In this document: piece by piece, positions 27,975 through 35,649 of the stretch | Position numbering within the stretch: the stretch's first letter is position 1 | How the letters are laid out: the number at the start of each line of letters is the position of its first letter | From: Sphingomonadales bacterium | GTDB taxonomy: Bacteria; Pseudomonadota; Alphaproteobacteria; Sphingomonadales; Sphingomonadaceae | Assembly (NCBI GenBank): GCA_027486415.1 | Contig: JAIXPC010000002.1 | Coordinates: forward strand, 558,001 to 622,000 | Length of the DNA stretch: 64,000 nucleotides | Direction: 5' to 3' | The notes under the pieces: model-generated | The model's database searches: none | What the model saw: the letters and a program-made list of their open reading frames with translations, nothing else | Told to the model about the DNA's origin: nothing | Program-made: the position numbers and the translations under genes

Positions 27975-29324
27975 ATGGCTGCGCCCACCATCCATGCCGC
28001 TGCCGTGGCGCTGGATGGCCGCGCTGTGCTCATTCTGGGGCCATCGGGTGCCGGAAAGTCTGATCTTGCCCTGCGCCTGGTGGCCAGCGGGTGGCATCTG
28101 GTGGCCGATGATCGCGTGGTGCTGACCACGGTTGACGGTGCCCTGATCGCCAGTGCGCCGCCGCGCCTTTCCGGTCTCCTGGAAGTGCGCGGGGTCGGCA
28201 TCGTGCCCGAACCAACCGCGCCGGCACCGGTGGCGCTCGTGCTTGATCTCGCCCGAACGGCCGAACGGATGCCCGATATCGGCACCGTCGAAATGGCCGG
28301 CCACGCCATCCCCTGCCTTGGTTTTGATCCGTTCGGTGCATCGGCGCCGGAGCGGGCGGCGCGGGCCTTGGCAAGCCACGGGCTTCCCGTCACAAGGGCA
28401 GCCGTGAGCCAGCCCATCCTGATCATTTCCGGCCTTTCGGGCGCCGGCAAGTCGACCGTGCTGCGCGCACTGGAAGATGCCGGGCACGAGGTGGTCGACA
28501 ATCTGCCGTTTTCGCTGCTCGGCGGGCTGATCGCCGGCGAAACCAGCCGCCCGCTGGCGCTGGGGATCGACAGCCGCACCCGCGGCTTTGATGCCGCCGC
28601 ACTGGGCCAGGGCGTCGCGGCGCTCAGGGATGCCGGGCGCGATGTGCGGCTGATCTATCTCGATTGCGGCGATGACGTGCTGATCCGGCGCTTTTCCGAA
28701 ACCCGCCGCCGTCACCCGTTGAGCCAGGATCGCCCCGCCATCGACGGCATCCGCGCCGAACGTGACCTGCTGGCCCCCTTGCGGCGCTGGGCCGACCTGG
28801 TGATCGACACGACCGATCTTTCGGTCACCGATCTGCGCGGTCGCATCACCGATCGCTTTGGCGGCGGCTCGTCGCCCGGCCTTACCGTCACCATCCTCAG
28901 CTTTGGCTATTCCGCCGGGCTGCCGCGCGATGCCGATCTGGTGTTCGACATGCGCTTTCTGGCCAATCCGCACTGGCAGGCCGATCTGCGCCCGTTGACC
29001 GGCGAGGATGACCGCGTGGCGGCCTATGTTGCCCGGGACCCGCTGCATGCACCCACGCTCGACAAGATCGACGATCTCGTCCGCACCCTGCTTCCCGGCT
29101 ATGCGCGGGAGGGCAAGGCCTATCTGACGATCGCCATCGGTTGCACCGGCGGCCGCCACCGCAGCGTGGCCGTCGCCCGCGCCCTCGCGTCGCGGCTGGA
29201 AACCGCCGGCCACACTGTGGCGTTGCGGCATCGCGACATCGCCAAACAGACAGGTGATGCCGCCGAGTTGAAAGACGACCCATTGACAGACTCAGGTGAA
29301 CCGCGCGACGGCGAGACACGATGA
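27975..29324 (+). CDS. hprK-rapZ: HPr kinase/phosphorylase domain fused to RapZ (one continuous frame)
   Basis: A 449-codon frame with no internal stop. Residues 1-140 are the short alphaproteobacterial HprK: Walker A GPSGAGKS at 22-29, LVADDRV at 42-48 and the HprK signature LEVRGVGIV. Residues 144-440 are RapZ (YvcJ): a second Walker A GLSGAGKS at 153-160, VVDNLP, and the C-terminal signature IGCTGGRHRSVAVARALA. The genes are normally separate neighbours. A GTG at codon 144 (28404) with AAGGG upstream looks like the ancestral rapZ start, so separate RapZ could also be made by internal initiation. HprK phosphorylates Ser of HPr, encoded two genes downstream. A 1-nt sequence error could also create the fusion. 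Confidence 0.85.
   Translation: MAAPTIHAAAVALDGRAVLILGPSGAGKSDLALRLVASGWHLVADDRVVLTTVDGALIASAPPRLSGLLEVRGVGIVPEPTAPAPVALVLDLARTAERMPDIGTVEMAGHAIPCLGFDPFGASAPERAARALASHGLPVTRAAVSQPILIISGLSGAGKSTVLRALEDAGHEVVDNLPFSLLGGLIAGETSRPLALGIDSRTRGFDAAALGQGVAALRDAGRDVRLIYLDCGDDVLIRRFSETRRRHPLSQDRPAIDGIRAERDLLAPLRRWADLVIDTTDLSVTDLRGRITDRFGGGSSPGLTVTILSFGYSAGLPRDADLVFDMRFLANPHWQADLRPLTGEDDRVAAYVARDPLHAPTLDKIDDLVRTLLPGYAREGKAYLTIAIGCTGGRHRSVAVARALASRLETAGHTVALRHRDIAKQTGDAAELKDDPLTDSGEPRDGETR
28394..28406 (+). promoter_or_regulatory. Possible internal ribosome binding site and GTG start for RapZ
   Basis: AAGGG at 28394-28398, followed by GTG at 28404, sits exactly where HprK homology ends and RapZ homology begins. 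The GTG overlaps an out-of-frame TGA (GTGA), the junction type used by neighbouring genes. This suggests rapZ once started, or still starts, here. Confidence 0.45.
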
Positions 29325-29722
29325 TCGGACTGGTGCTGGTAACACATGGCCATCTGGCCGCCGAATTCGTGGCCGCGATGGAACATGTCGTGGGTCCACA
29401 GCCGCGCGTGGAAGCGATCTGCATTGCCGCCGATGACGACATGGAGCTACGCCGCGCCGATATCGCCGCCGCCGTCACCCGCTGCAACGTCGGCCAGGGC
29501 GTGATCATCCTCACCGACATGTTTGGCGGCACGCCGTCCAATCTTGCCATCTCGCTGCTGGGCCCGCAGGTAGAGGTGATTGCCGGCGTGAACCTGCCCA
29601 TGCTGATCAAGCTGGCCAGCGTGCGGAAAACCGGCACGGTCGAAACCGCCGTGCAGGCCGCCCAGGATGCCGGGCGCAAATATATCGCGGTCGCCAGCCG
29701 CATGCTGGGCGAAGCGGCTTGA
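29321..29722 (+). CDS. PTS system EIIA component, mannose family
   Basis: A 133-residue EIIA(Man)-type domain. The phosphorylated His is His9 in VLVTHGHLA, and the family motif ILTDMFGGTPSNLA is present. No EIIB or EIIC is encoded nearby, so it is a regulatory PTS protein and not part of a transporter. It overlaps the HprK-RapZ frame by 4 nt (ATGA) and ptsH by 4 nt (TTGA). Confidence 0.94.
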   Translation: MIGLVLVTHGHLAAEFVAAMEHVVGPQPRVEAICIAADDDMELRRADIAAAVTRCNVGQGVIILTDMFGGTPSNLAISLLGPQVEVIAGVNLPMLIKLASVRKTGTVETAVQAAQDAGRKYIAVASRMLGEAA

Positions 29723-30021
29723 GCGAGGCGCTGGCTTCACCGGGCGGCGCGATCGCCGGCCCCGTCACCGTGCCCATCACCAACCGTCGCGGCCTTCATG
29801 CCCGCGCCAGCGCCAAGTTCGTCACCGTCGCCTCTTCGTTCGATGCGGACGTGACCGTCAGCCATGATGGCTCGTCCGTCACCGGCACGTCGATCATGGG
29901 CCTGATGATGCTGGCCGCGGCCATGGGCGATTCCATCGACATCAGCGCGACCGGGCCCGAGGCGGAGGCCGCCGTGGCCAAGCTGGCCGGGCTGGTGCTG
30001 GACAAGTTCGGCGAGGATTGA
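29719..30021 (+). CDS. ptsH: Phosphocarrier protein HPr
   Basis: A 100-residue HPr. The catalytic His is His27 in NRRGLHARAS, and the Ser phosphorylated by HprK is Ser58 in GTSIMGLMML. It starts with TTG at 29719 overlapping the EIIA stop. The first 14 residues are an extension before the usual HPr start. Enzyme I is not downstream; the next gene is a peptidase, so HPr must be fed by an EI (probably PtsP) encoded elsewhere. Confidence 0.94.
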   Translation: MSEALASPGGAIAGPVTVPITNRRGLHARASAKFVTVASSFDADVTVSHDGSSVTGTSIMGLMMLAAAMGDSIDISATGPEAEAAVAKLAGLVLDKFGED

Positions 30022-30033
30022 GGCGCAAGCCCA

Positions 30034-30119
30034 CCCCCCGGCCCCGCCCGCAAGCGGGAAGGGAACCGGATGTGACCAGCGCGATCTGCTCCCTCCCGCT
30101 TGCGGGCGGGGCTGGGGGG
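30034..30119. repeat. Palindromic repeat between ptsH and the M28 peptidase gene
   Basis: The left arm 30034-30063 (core GCCCGCAAGCGGGA) is nearly perfectly complementary to the right arm 30091-30119 (core TCCCGCTTGCGGGC); the loop is 27 nt. It can form a stem of about 28 bp and may terminate the PTS transcript. Its core resembles the repeat in the 3' end of the SUMT gene. Confidence 0.8.
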
Positions 30120-30134
30120 CGGCATGAACAGCCC

Positions 30135-31631
30135 ATGCGCCACCTCCTCCTCGCTGCCGCCCTTCTTTCCGCCCCCGTGTTTGCCAGGCCGGATGCCGAC
30201 ACGCGCCAGTGGCTGGCCCGCACCGCCGAACTCAGCAGCGATGCGATGGAGGGCCGCGATGCCGGCAGCCCCGGCCATGCCCGCGCCATCGATCTGGTGG
30301 AAGGCTGGTTCAAGGCCGCAAAGCTGCAACCGGCCGGTGAGAGCGGCAGCTTCCGCCAGACCGTGCGCCTGCATGAAGTCGCGGTAACAGCGGCCGATCT
30401 GCGCGTGATCGGCCCCGATGGCAGCGCCGCGCCGCTGAAATATCTGCACGACATCACGCCGCGCGCTGCAGTTGATCTGCCGGCCAGCCTGTCCGCGCCG
30501 ATGCGTTTCGCCGGCTATTGCAGCAAGGCGGAGGCCGGCCCCGAACTGAAGGGCAAGATGGCCGTCTGTTACGGCAGTCGCCGGCCCGGCCGGGCGCAGG
30601 CGGCGGAGCGGCTGGCGGCGGTGACGGCGGCGGGCGCGGTGGCGCTGCTCACCATCGATGATGTCGGCTTCACCGTCGAGCCGCCGCGCTGGCCTGACGC
30701 CTATGCCCGCAGCGTCGCGCACGAGGCCAACCCATTGCCCGGCGGCCTGCCGCAATTCCGCGTCAACGGGGCTGCACTGGCGACGCTGATCGCCGGATCG
30801 GGCCGGCTGGCGGCGGCGATCCTGACCGAGGGCACCTATCACCGCGACCTGGAAAGCTTCGACCTGCCGGGCCGGTTCGAAGCGAAGATCAGCACGGCGC
30901 AGCGCGCGTTCACCGCGCAGCAGTTTCTCGGCGTGCTGCCCGGCACCGACAAGGCAAAGGCGAGCGAATATCTGCTGCTCGGCGCGCATATCGATGGCTA
31001 TGGCTTTGGCGAGCCGGTGAATGGCGATGCGCTCTACAATGGCGCGCTGGATGATGCGGCCTATGTCGCGCTGCTGGCCCAGCTGGCGCACAACCGCCGC
31101 GGCAAGGGCTATGCCCGACCGGTGCTGTTCGCGGCGTGGACGGCGGAGGAAAAGGGCCTGCTGGGCGCGCGCTGGTGGCTGGCGCACCCGACCGTGCCGA
31201 AGGAGCAGGTTGTTGGCGTGATCAACCTTGATCAGCTGCGTCCGCTGTTCCCGCTGAAGGCGCTGACCCTGCACGGTCTGGGCCAGAACACGCTGGCCGA
31301 TACGGCCAAAGCGGTGGCGGAAGGCCTGAAGATCGAGATCCGTCCCGACCGCGAACCGGAACGCAACCTGATCCGCCGGGTGGACAGCTGGCCGTTCATG
31401 GAAGCCGGCATCCCGGCGGTGAACTTCATCTTCGCCTACAGCCCGCGCACCGAGGAAGAGCGGATCTACCGGGACTGGTACCAGCGCCGGTATCACCGCC
31501 CGCAAGATGACGCGGCAACGCCGATGGACCTGGATGCCGCGCGGGACTTCAACCGGTTTTTCTATGCGCTGGTGGAGCGGGCGGCGAATGGGGAGCGGCC
31601 TCTTCTGCTCACCGCTGCTAACCCGCGCTAG
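30135..31631 (+). CDS. Exported M28 family metallopeptidase
   Basis: About 498 residues with a signal peptide (MRHLLLAAALLSAPVFA). The zinc peptidase core carries the expected ligands: His/Asp in LGAHIDGYG, Asp in NGALDDAAY, Glu-Glu in WTAEEKGLLGA, Asp in VINLDQLRP and His in RYHRPQDD. A PA-like insert lies at about 130-240. It probably acts as an aminopeptidase in the periplasm. The ATG at 30135 gives a proper signal peptide; an earlier open frame runs through the palindromic repeat and is not real. The stop shares a CTAG with the convergent small gene. Confidence 0.92.
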   Translation: MRHLLLAAALLSAPVFARPDADTRQWLARTAELSSDAMEGRDAGSPGHARAIDLVEGWFKAAKLQPAGESGSFRQTVRLHEVAVTAADLRVIGPDGSAAPLKYLHDITPRAAVDLPASLSAPMRFAGYCSKAEAGPELKGKMAVCYGSRRPGRAQAAERLAAVTAAGAVALLTIDDVGFTVEPPRWPDAYARSVAHEANPLPGGLPQFRVNGAALATLIAGSGRLAAAILTEGTYHRDLESFDLPGRFEAKISTAQRAFTAQQFLGVLPGTDKAKASEYLLLGAHIDGYGFGEPVNGDALYNGALDDAAYVALLAQLAHNRRGKGYARPVLFAAWTAEEKGLLGARWWLAHPTVPKEQVVGVINLDQLRPLFPLKALTLHGLGQNTLADTAKAVAEGLKIEIRPDREPERNLIRRVDSWPFMEAGIPAVNFIFAYSPRTEEERIYRDWYQRRYHRPQDDAATPMDLDAARDFNRFFYALVERAANGERPLLLTAANPR

Positions 31632-32191
31632 CGAAGGGTCGTGTCTGCAGGCCGGCGTCTCGGGATGGTCGCCGCAACTGCTCCAACTCTGCTTGCAAGA
31701 TTATCGATACGAACCGGTTGGGTGAGGCGCCGGACGCTATTCAAGGCTATTCGCGCGACCGGTGGGATGGCTGTGGCCGGCAAAACGAAGAATTCCCACT
31801 GAAGGGGATTTCGATGGTCCGCACCCTCGTCTCTTCTGTCATGGTAGGCCAGAACATAGAGGTCTGCGGCGCGGCCAGGTTCTGCAATGAACGTCGTCCC
31901 TTCCCACCGCCCGGTTCTCGCCTTGACGTCGAAACCGGGAGACACCTTGGCGGTAGCGGGCGTGTCCCAGCTTTGCCGGTAGGCGGACTGCTTCACTTCC
32001 AATCGTAAACCGTCACTGCGCTGGAAATCCCACGAGGCATAGTCTGCGCTGCACCACTCCCAATCGGGTTCAAGCGCGAGCGCGATAATCGCTTCGACGA
32101 TCAGCCCCCTCAATACGTTGGTTGTCAGCGGCTTGCCAAAGGCGGCTGCGCTGGCCTTGGAGACGACATTCCCAACGTCGAGGGGCTGCAT
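31628..32191 (-). CDS. Hypothetical protein with PD-(D/E)XK nuclease-like motif
   Basis: A 187-residue protein that I cannot assign to a named family. A nuclease-like pattern is visible: E33 in an N-terminal helix (RGLIVEAIIAL), D55 or D60 (SWDFQRSDG), then E65-V-K67 followed by Q68 in RLEVKQSAY. That layout matches PD-(D/E)XK restriction-type folds. The C-terminus (about 150-187) is basic. It lies 9 nt downstream of the acylase gene as the last member of the argH operon, and its TAG stop shares CTAG with the convergent peptidase gene. No methyltransferase is nearby. Confidence 0.65.
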   Translation of the reverse strand: MQPLDVGNVVSKASAAAFGKPLTTNVLRGLIVEAIIALALEPDWEWCSADYASWDFQRSDGLRLEVKQSAYRQSWDTPATAKVSPGFDVKARTGRWEGTTFIAEPGRAADLYVLAYHDRRDEGADHRNPLQWEFFVLPATAIPPVARIALNSVRRLTQPVRIDNLASRVGAVAATIPRRRPADTTLR

Positions 32192-32200
32192 CTGCCTGCC

Positions 32201-34375
32201 TCACTCTCCCGGGCGGTACGTCTTTTCCACATGCCCCTGCAACTGCGCGTCGGTGAAATAGACCGGGCGGAAATTGTGGGTGGCGTAACGTTCGGCCTGG
32301 TCGCGGAAGTGCGGGGAAGCCGGGTTGGAATTGATGCCGCCGGCGTGAACGGCGCGCGCCTCTGGCCCATCCTTGCCAAACCGCACGACGGCGACGAAGC
32401 TGTTGCCATAGCTGCCGTACCAGCGCTTCGTCCCGGCTTCCGGCCTTGAGCCGAAACTGGCGAGGCTGCCCCAGTTGCCGCTGGCGAACGGCACCGCGAC
32501 AGACGGCAGCTTGTCGTCATAGGACTGCACGATGTTGCCGGTCAGCCGCTGGAAGCGGTTGATGTGGCCCCACGGCGTGTCCCAGCCGCCGAAATCATTG
32601 GCGAGGCGGGTGACGGCGGCATCGAGCGCGGCGAGGCGGGCAGCATCCGGCACCTTGGGGCCGGCGAGATAGGGGACGATCGCCTCCTCATCCAGCCGGG
32701 CGACCGGGCCGAAGCGCCGGATCATTTCATCGCCCCAGAACACGGCAAGACTGGTCGGGATCGAGTCCGCACCGCTGCGATAATCCCATGCCTTCAGCGC
32801 CGCGATCGGCGCGGCCAGCCGGGCTTTCTGCGCGCCTTCGGGGGCGGCATCCCACGCCTTCACCAGTGTCGGGATGGTATCGGCAAAGCCCTGCAGGAAC
32901 GGATCATAGGCGGCGGCGAGAAGCGCATCGAGATCGAACTTGCGGTCGCCCGACAGCAACCGCAGCGCATTCGGCCCGCGCGGGTTTTCGCCGGCCGCGT
33001 CCATATATTTGGGATAGGCGGCCTGTTTCGGGCTGTCCGGCCCGGCAGCGGTCCACGGCCAGTTGTTGACGTTGAAGGTGAAGCCGCTTTTCGGGTTCAT
33101 CACGCTCGGCAGCTGATCAAGGCTGTGCTCACCCTGCCAGTCGGTCGCCGGGTCGCTGCCATCGACGGGCTTGCGCCAATCGAACTTGTCGTTGCGGATC
33201 GGCACGAATTGCGGGTGGAGATAGGCGATCTCGCCCTTTGAACTGGCGAACAGGGTGGCGTTGGACGAATTGGCGCGGCGCTGCGCGACCTTCAGATAGG
33301 ACGCGAGATCGGTTGTCTTGGTGCGCAGGAAGCTTTGTTCGAGCGCGGCGACCGGGCGGTGCATCAGGGCAATCGCGATCCACTTGCCGTTGTCGGCGCT
33401 GATCACCGGGCCGTGGTGGGACCGCCAAGTGGTGAAGCTGCGCGACTTCATCGTGCCGTCAGCGGCCTTGTAGGGGATGGTGATGGTCTTTTCGGCGAGC
33501 GGACGCCATGTCGTGCCGTGGAGATAGTGCCACTTGCCGCCACGCTTTTCGACGGTGAGGGCATATTCATCGACATTGTCGACGCCCGACGTGGTGTGCA
33601 TCCAGCCGGTGTGGCGGTTGAAGCCCTGGTAGATGAAGAACTGCCCCCAGGTGGAGGCGCCATAGGCGTTGAGGCCCTCGCCGCTTTCGACCTTGGCTTC
33701 GGAACGGAAATAGAAGCTGGTGTGCGGGTTGATCAGCAGCAGCGCATCGCCGGTGGTGGAGCGGCTGGGCGCAAGGTTCATGCCGTTGGAGCCGGCGGGT
33801 TCGGCGAGCTCGCTGCCGATTTCCAGCGCCGACAGCTTGGGCGCCTGGCCGGTGTAGAACGCCTCCAGCTTGCCGAGGTTCACTTTCTCGATGTCGCCGC
33901 CGATGCTGCCTTCGGAAAAGGCCAGCGCCATCCACGGTTCGAAGCGGGTGATGACGCGCGGGCGCACGTTGGGGTGGGTGGCGAGATAATGGTTGAGGCC
34001 ATCGGCCCAGGCCTGGCACAGCGTTTTCAGCCAGCCCGGCGCGGCGGCATATTGTGCCTTCAGTTCGGCCGGATCGATGAACAATTTCATCCTGAGGTCG
34101 CGCCAGATCGCGCCTTCGCCCTCGGTCTCCGCCAGACGCCCTTGCGCGTTGATGAAGTTGGTTTCGACGCGGTTGAAGTCGTCTTCGGCCTGGGCATACA
34201 TCATGCCGAACACCGCGTCGGCGTCGGTGCGCCCCTTGATGTGCGGGATGCCGAAATCATCGCGGGTGATGGTGACGGCGGCCGATCGGGCCGCCCAGCG
34301 GTTCATGTCGGGGGTGTTCGACGCCAGAACCGGAGTGATGACAAGGGTGCTGAGAAGCAGGGCGCGCAGGATCAT
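32201..34375 (-). CDS. Penicillin acylase family (Ntn) amidase, exported
   Basis: A 724-residue protein with a signal peptide (MILRALLLSTLVITPVLAS). The N-terminal nucleophile Ser is expected in EPAGSNGMNLAPSRS at about residues 190-204, where autocleavage would give small and large subunits. Family motifs are VTITRDDFGIPHIKG at the start and GFNRHTGWMHTTS. Relatives act on penicillins, N-acyl homoserine lactones or N-acyl amino acids, and the substrate is not known here. Its start overlaps the MFS transporter stop by 4 nt, in the lysA operon. Confidence 0.9.
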   Translation of the reverse strand: MILRALLLSTLVITPVLASNTPDMNRWAARSAAVTITRDDFGIPHIKGRTDADAVFGMMYAQAEDDFNRVETNFINAQGRLAETEGEGAIWRDLRMKLFIDPAELKAQYAAAPGWLKTLCQAWADGLNHYLATHPNVRPRVITRFEPWMALAFSEGSIGGDIEKVNLGKLEAFYTGQAPKLSALEIGSELAEPAGSNGMNLAPSRSTTGDALLLINPHTSFYFRSEAKVESGEGLNAYGASTWGQFFIYQGFNRHTGWMHTTSGVDNVDEYALTVEKRGGKWHYLHGTTWRPLAEKTITIPYKAADGTMKSRSFTTWRSHHGPVISADNGKWIAIALMHRPVAALEQSFLRTKTTDLASYLKVAQRRANSSNATLFASSKGEIAYLHPQFVPIRNDKFDWRKPVDGSDPATDWQGEHSLDQLPSVMNPKSGFTFNVNNWPWTAAGPDSPKQAAYPKYMDAAGENPRGPNALRLLSGDRKFDLDALLAAAYDPFLQGFADTIPTLVKAWDAAPEGAQKARLAAPIAALKAWDYRSGADSIPTSLAVFWGDEMIRRFGPVARLDEEAIVPYLAGPKVPDAARLAALDAAVTRLANDFGGWDTPWGHINRFQRLTGNIVQSYDDKLPSVAVPFASGNWGSLASFGSRPEAGTKRWYGSYGNSFVAVVRFGKDGPEARAVHAGGINSNPASPHFRDQAERYATHNFRPVYFTDAQLQGHVEKTYRPGE

Positions 34376-35649
34376 GCCGCGACGCTAGACCGCACATCCC
34401 CCTTCGGCAAGAGGGCGAGGCCAGCGGCGCTGACCAGCGCGGCGCCAGCGAGATACCAGCCGACCGCGCCGATGCCATATTGGCTGCTCAAGGCCTGGCC
34501 GATGACGGGGGTGAGGCCGCCACCGATGATGCCGCCCATGTTGAAGGCGACGCTGGCCCCGGTGTAGCGGACGCGGGCCGGGAACAGGCCGGGCAGGAAG
34601 GCGCCCAGCGGGCCATAGACAAAGCCCATGACGAACAGGCTGAACGCGAGGAAGGCGAACACGCCCGCTGTGCCGGCCTGCATCAGCGGGCCCATTGCAG
34701 CGCCCACCGCGATGCTGGCGATGCTGCCGAGCATGAGGACGCGGGTGGGGCTGGTGCGGTCGGACAGCCAGCCGGCGACGATGATGCCGGCGGCCAGGAA
34801 CAGGATCGCGCCCAGTTGCAGTTGCAGGAAGGCTTCGCGGCTGTAACCCAGCTTGGTGGTGCCAAAGCCCAGCGCAAAGGCCGTGGCGATGTAGAAGATG
34901 GCAAAGCAGGTGACAGCCGCCGCGATGCCGCACAGCGTGGCCCGGCCATGGTGGCGCACCAGTTCGGCCAGCGGCACGGCCGGCGGCTTTTCATGCGCCA
35001 GCATGGCGGCAAAGGCCGGGGTTTCGAGGATGGTCAGCCGCACCCACAGCCCAATCCCGACCAGCAGGATCGAACCGGCAAAGGGCAGGCGCCAGCCCCA
35101 GTTCAGGAATGCACCGTCATCCAGCCACAGGCCCAGCGCGAGGAACAGGCCATTCGCCGCGATGAAGCCGACAGGCGCGCCCAGTTGCGGGAACATGCCG
35201 TAACGGCCGCGCCAGCCGGGCGGTGCATTCTCCACCGCCAGCAGCGCTGCGCCGCCCCATTCACCGCCCAGGCCAAAGCCCTGCCCGAAGCGCAGCAGGC
35301 ACAGGATTGCCGGCGCGGCGACGCCGATGGCGGCATAGGGCGGCAGGAAGGTGATGGCGAAGGTGGAGCCGCCCATCAGCAGCAGCGAGGCGACCAGCGT
35401 GGATTTGCGGCCCAGCCGGTCGCCATAATGGCCGAACACCAGCGCGCCGATGGGCCGGGCGACGAAGGCGACGGCAAAGCTGGCGAAACTCAACAGCAGT
35501 TGCAGTTGCGCGTTGTCGGACGGGAAGAACAGCGGCCCGAACACCAGCGCGGCGGCAGTGGCGTAGATGTAGAAATCATAGAATTCAACCGCCGTGCCGA
35601 CCAGACTGGCGGCGAGGATGCGGCTGGCGGATGCGGGCTTCAGAGCCAC
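34372..35649 (-). CDS. MFS transporter, metabolite:H+ symporter type
   Basis: A 425-residue, 12-helix transporter of the MHS subfamily (the shikimate/proline/alpha-ketoglutarate type). Features: TAVEFYDFYIYATAA in helix 1, GHYGDRLGRKSTLV in loop 2-3, and RFGQGFGLGGEWGGA in helix 4-5. The GTG start at 35649 overlaps the end of lysA by 10 nt; a much longer open frame upstream runs antisense-like through lysA and lacks homology. The substrate is unknown; the operon position suggests an amino acid, diamino acid or an acylase product. Confidence 0.88.
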   Translation of the reverse strand: MALKPASASRILAASLVGTAVEFYDFYIYATAAALVFGPLFFPSDNAQLQLLLSFASFAVAFVARPIGALVFGHYGDRLGRKSTLVASLLLMGGSTFAITFLPPYAAIGVAAPAILCLLRFGQGFGLGGEWGGAALLAVENAPPGWRGRYGMFPQLGAPVGFIAANGLFLALGLWLDDGAFLNWGWRLPFAGSILLVGIGLWVRLTILETPAFAAMLAHEKPPAVPLAELVRHHGRATLCGIAAAVTCFAIFYIATAFALGFGTTKLGYSREAFLQLQLGAILFLAAGIIVAGWLSDRTSPTRVLMLGSIASIAVGAAMGPLMQAGTAGVFAFLAFSLFVMGFVYGPLGAFLPGLFPARVRYTGASVAFNMGGIIGGGLTPVIGQALSSQYGIGAVGWYLAGAALVSAAGLALLPKGDVRSSVAA

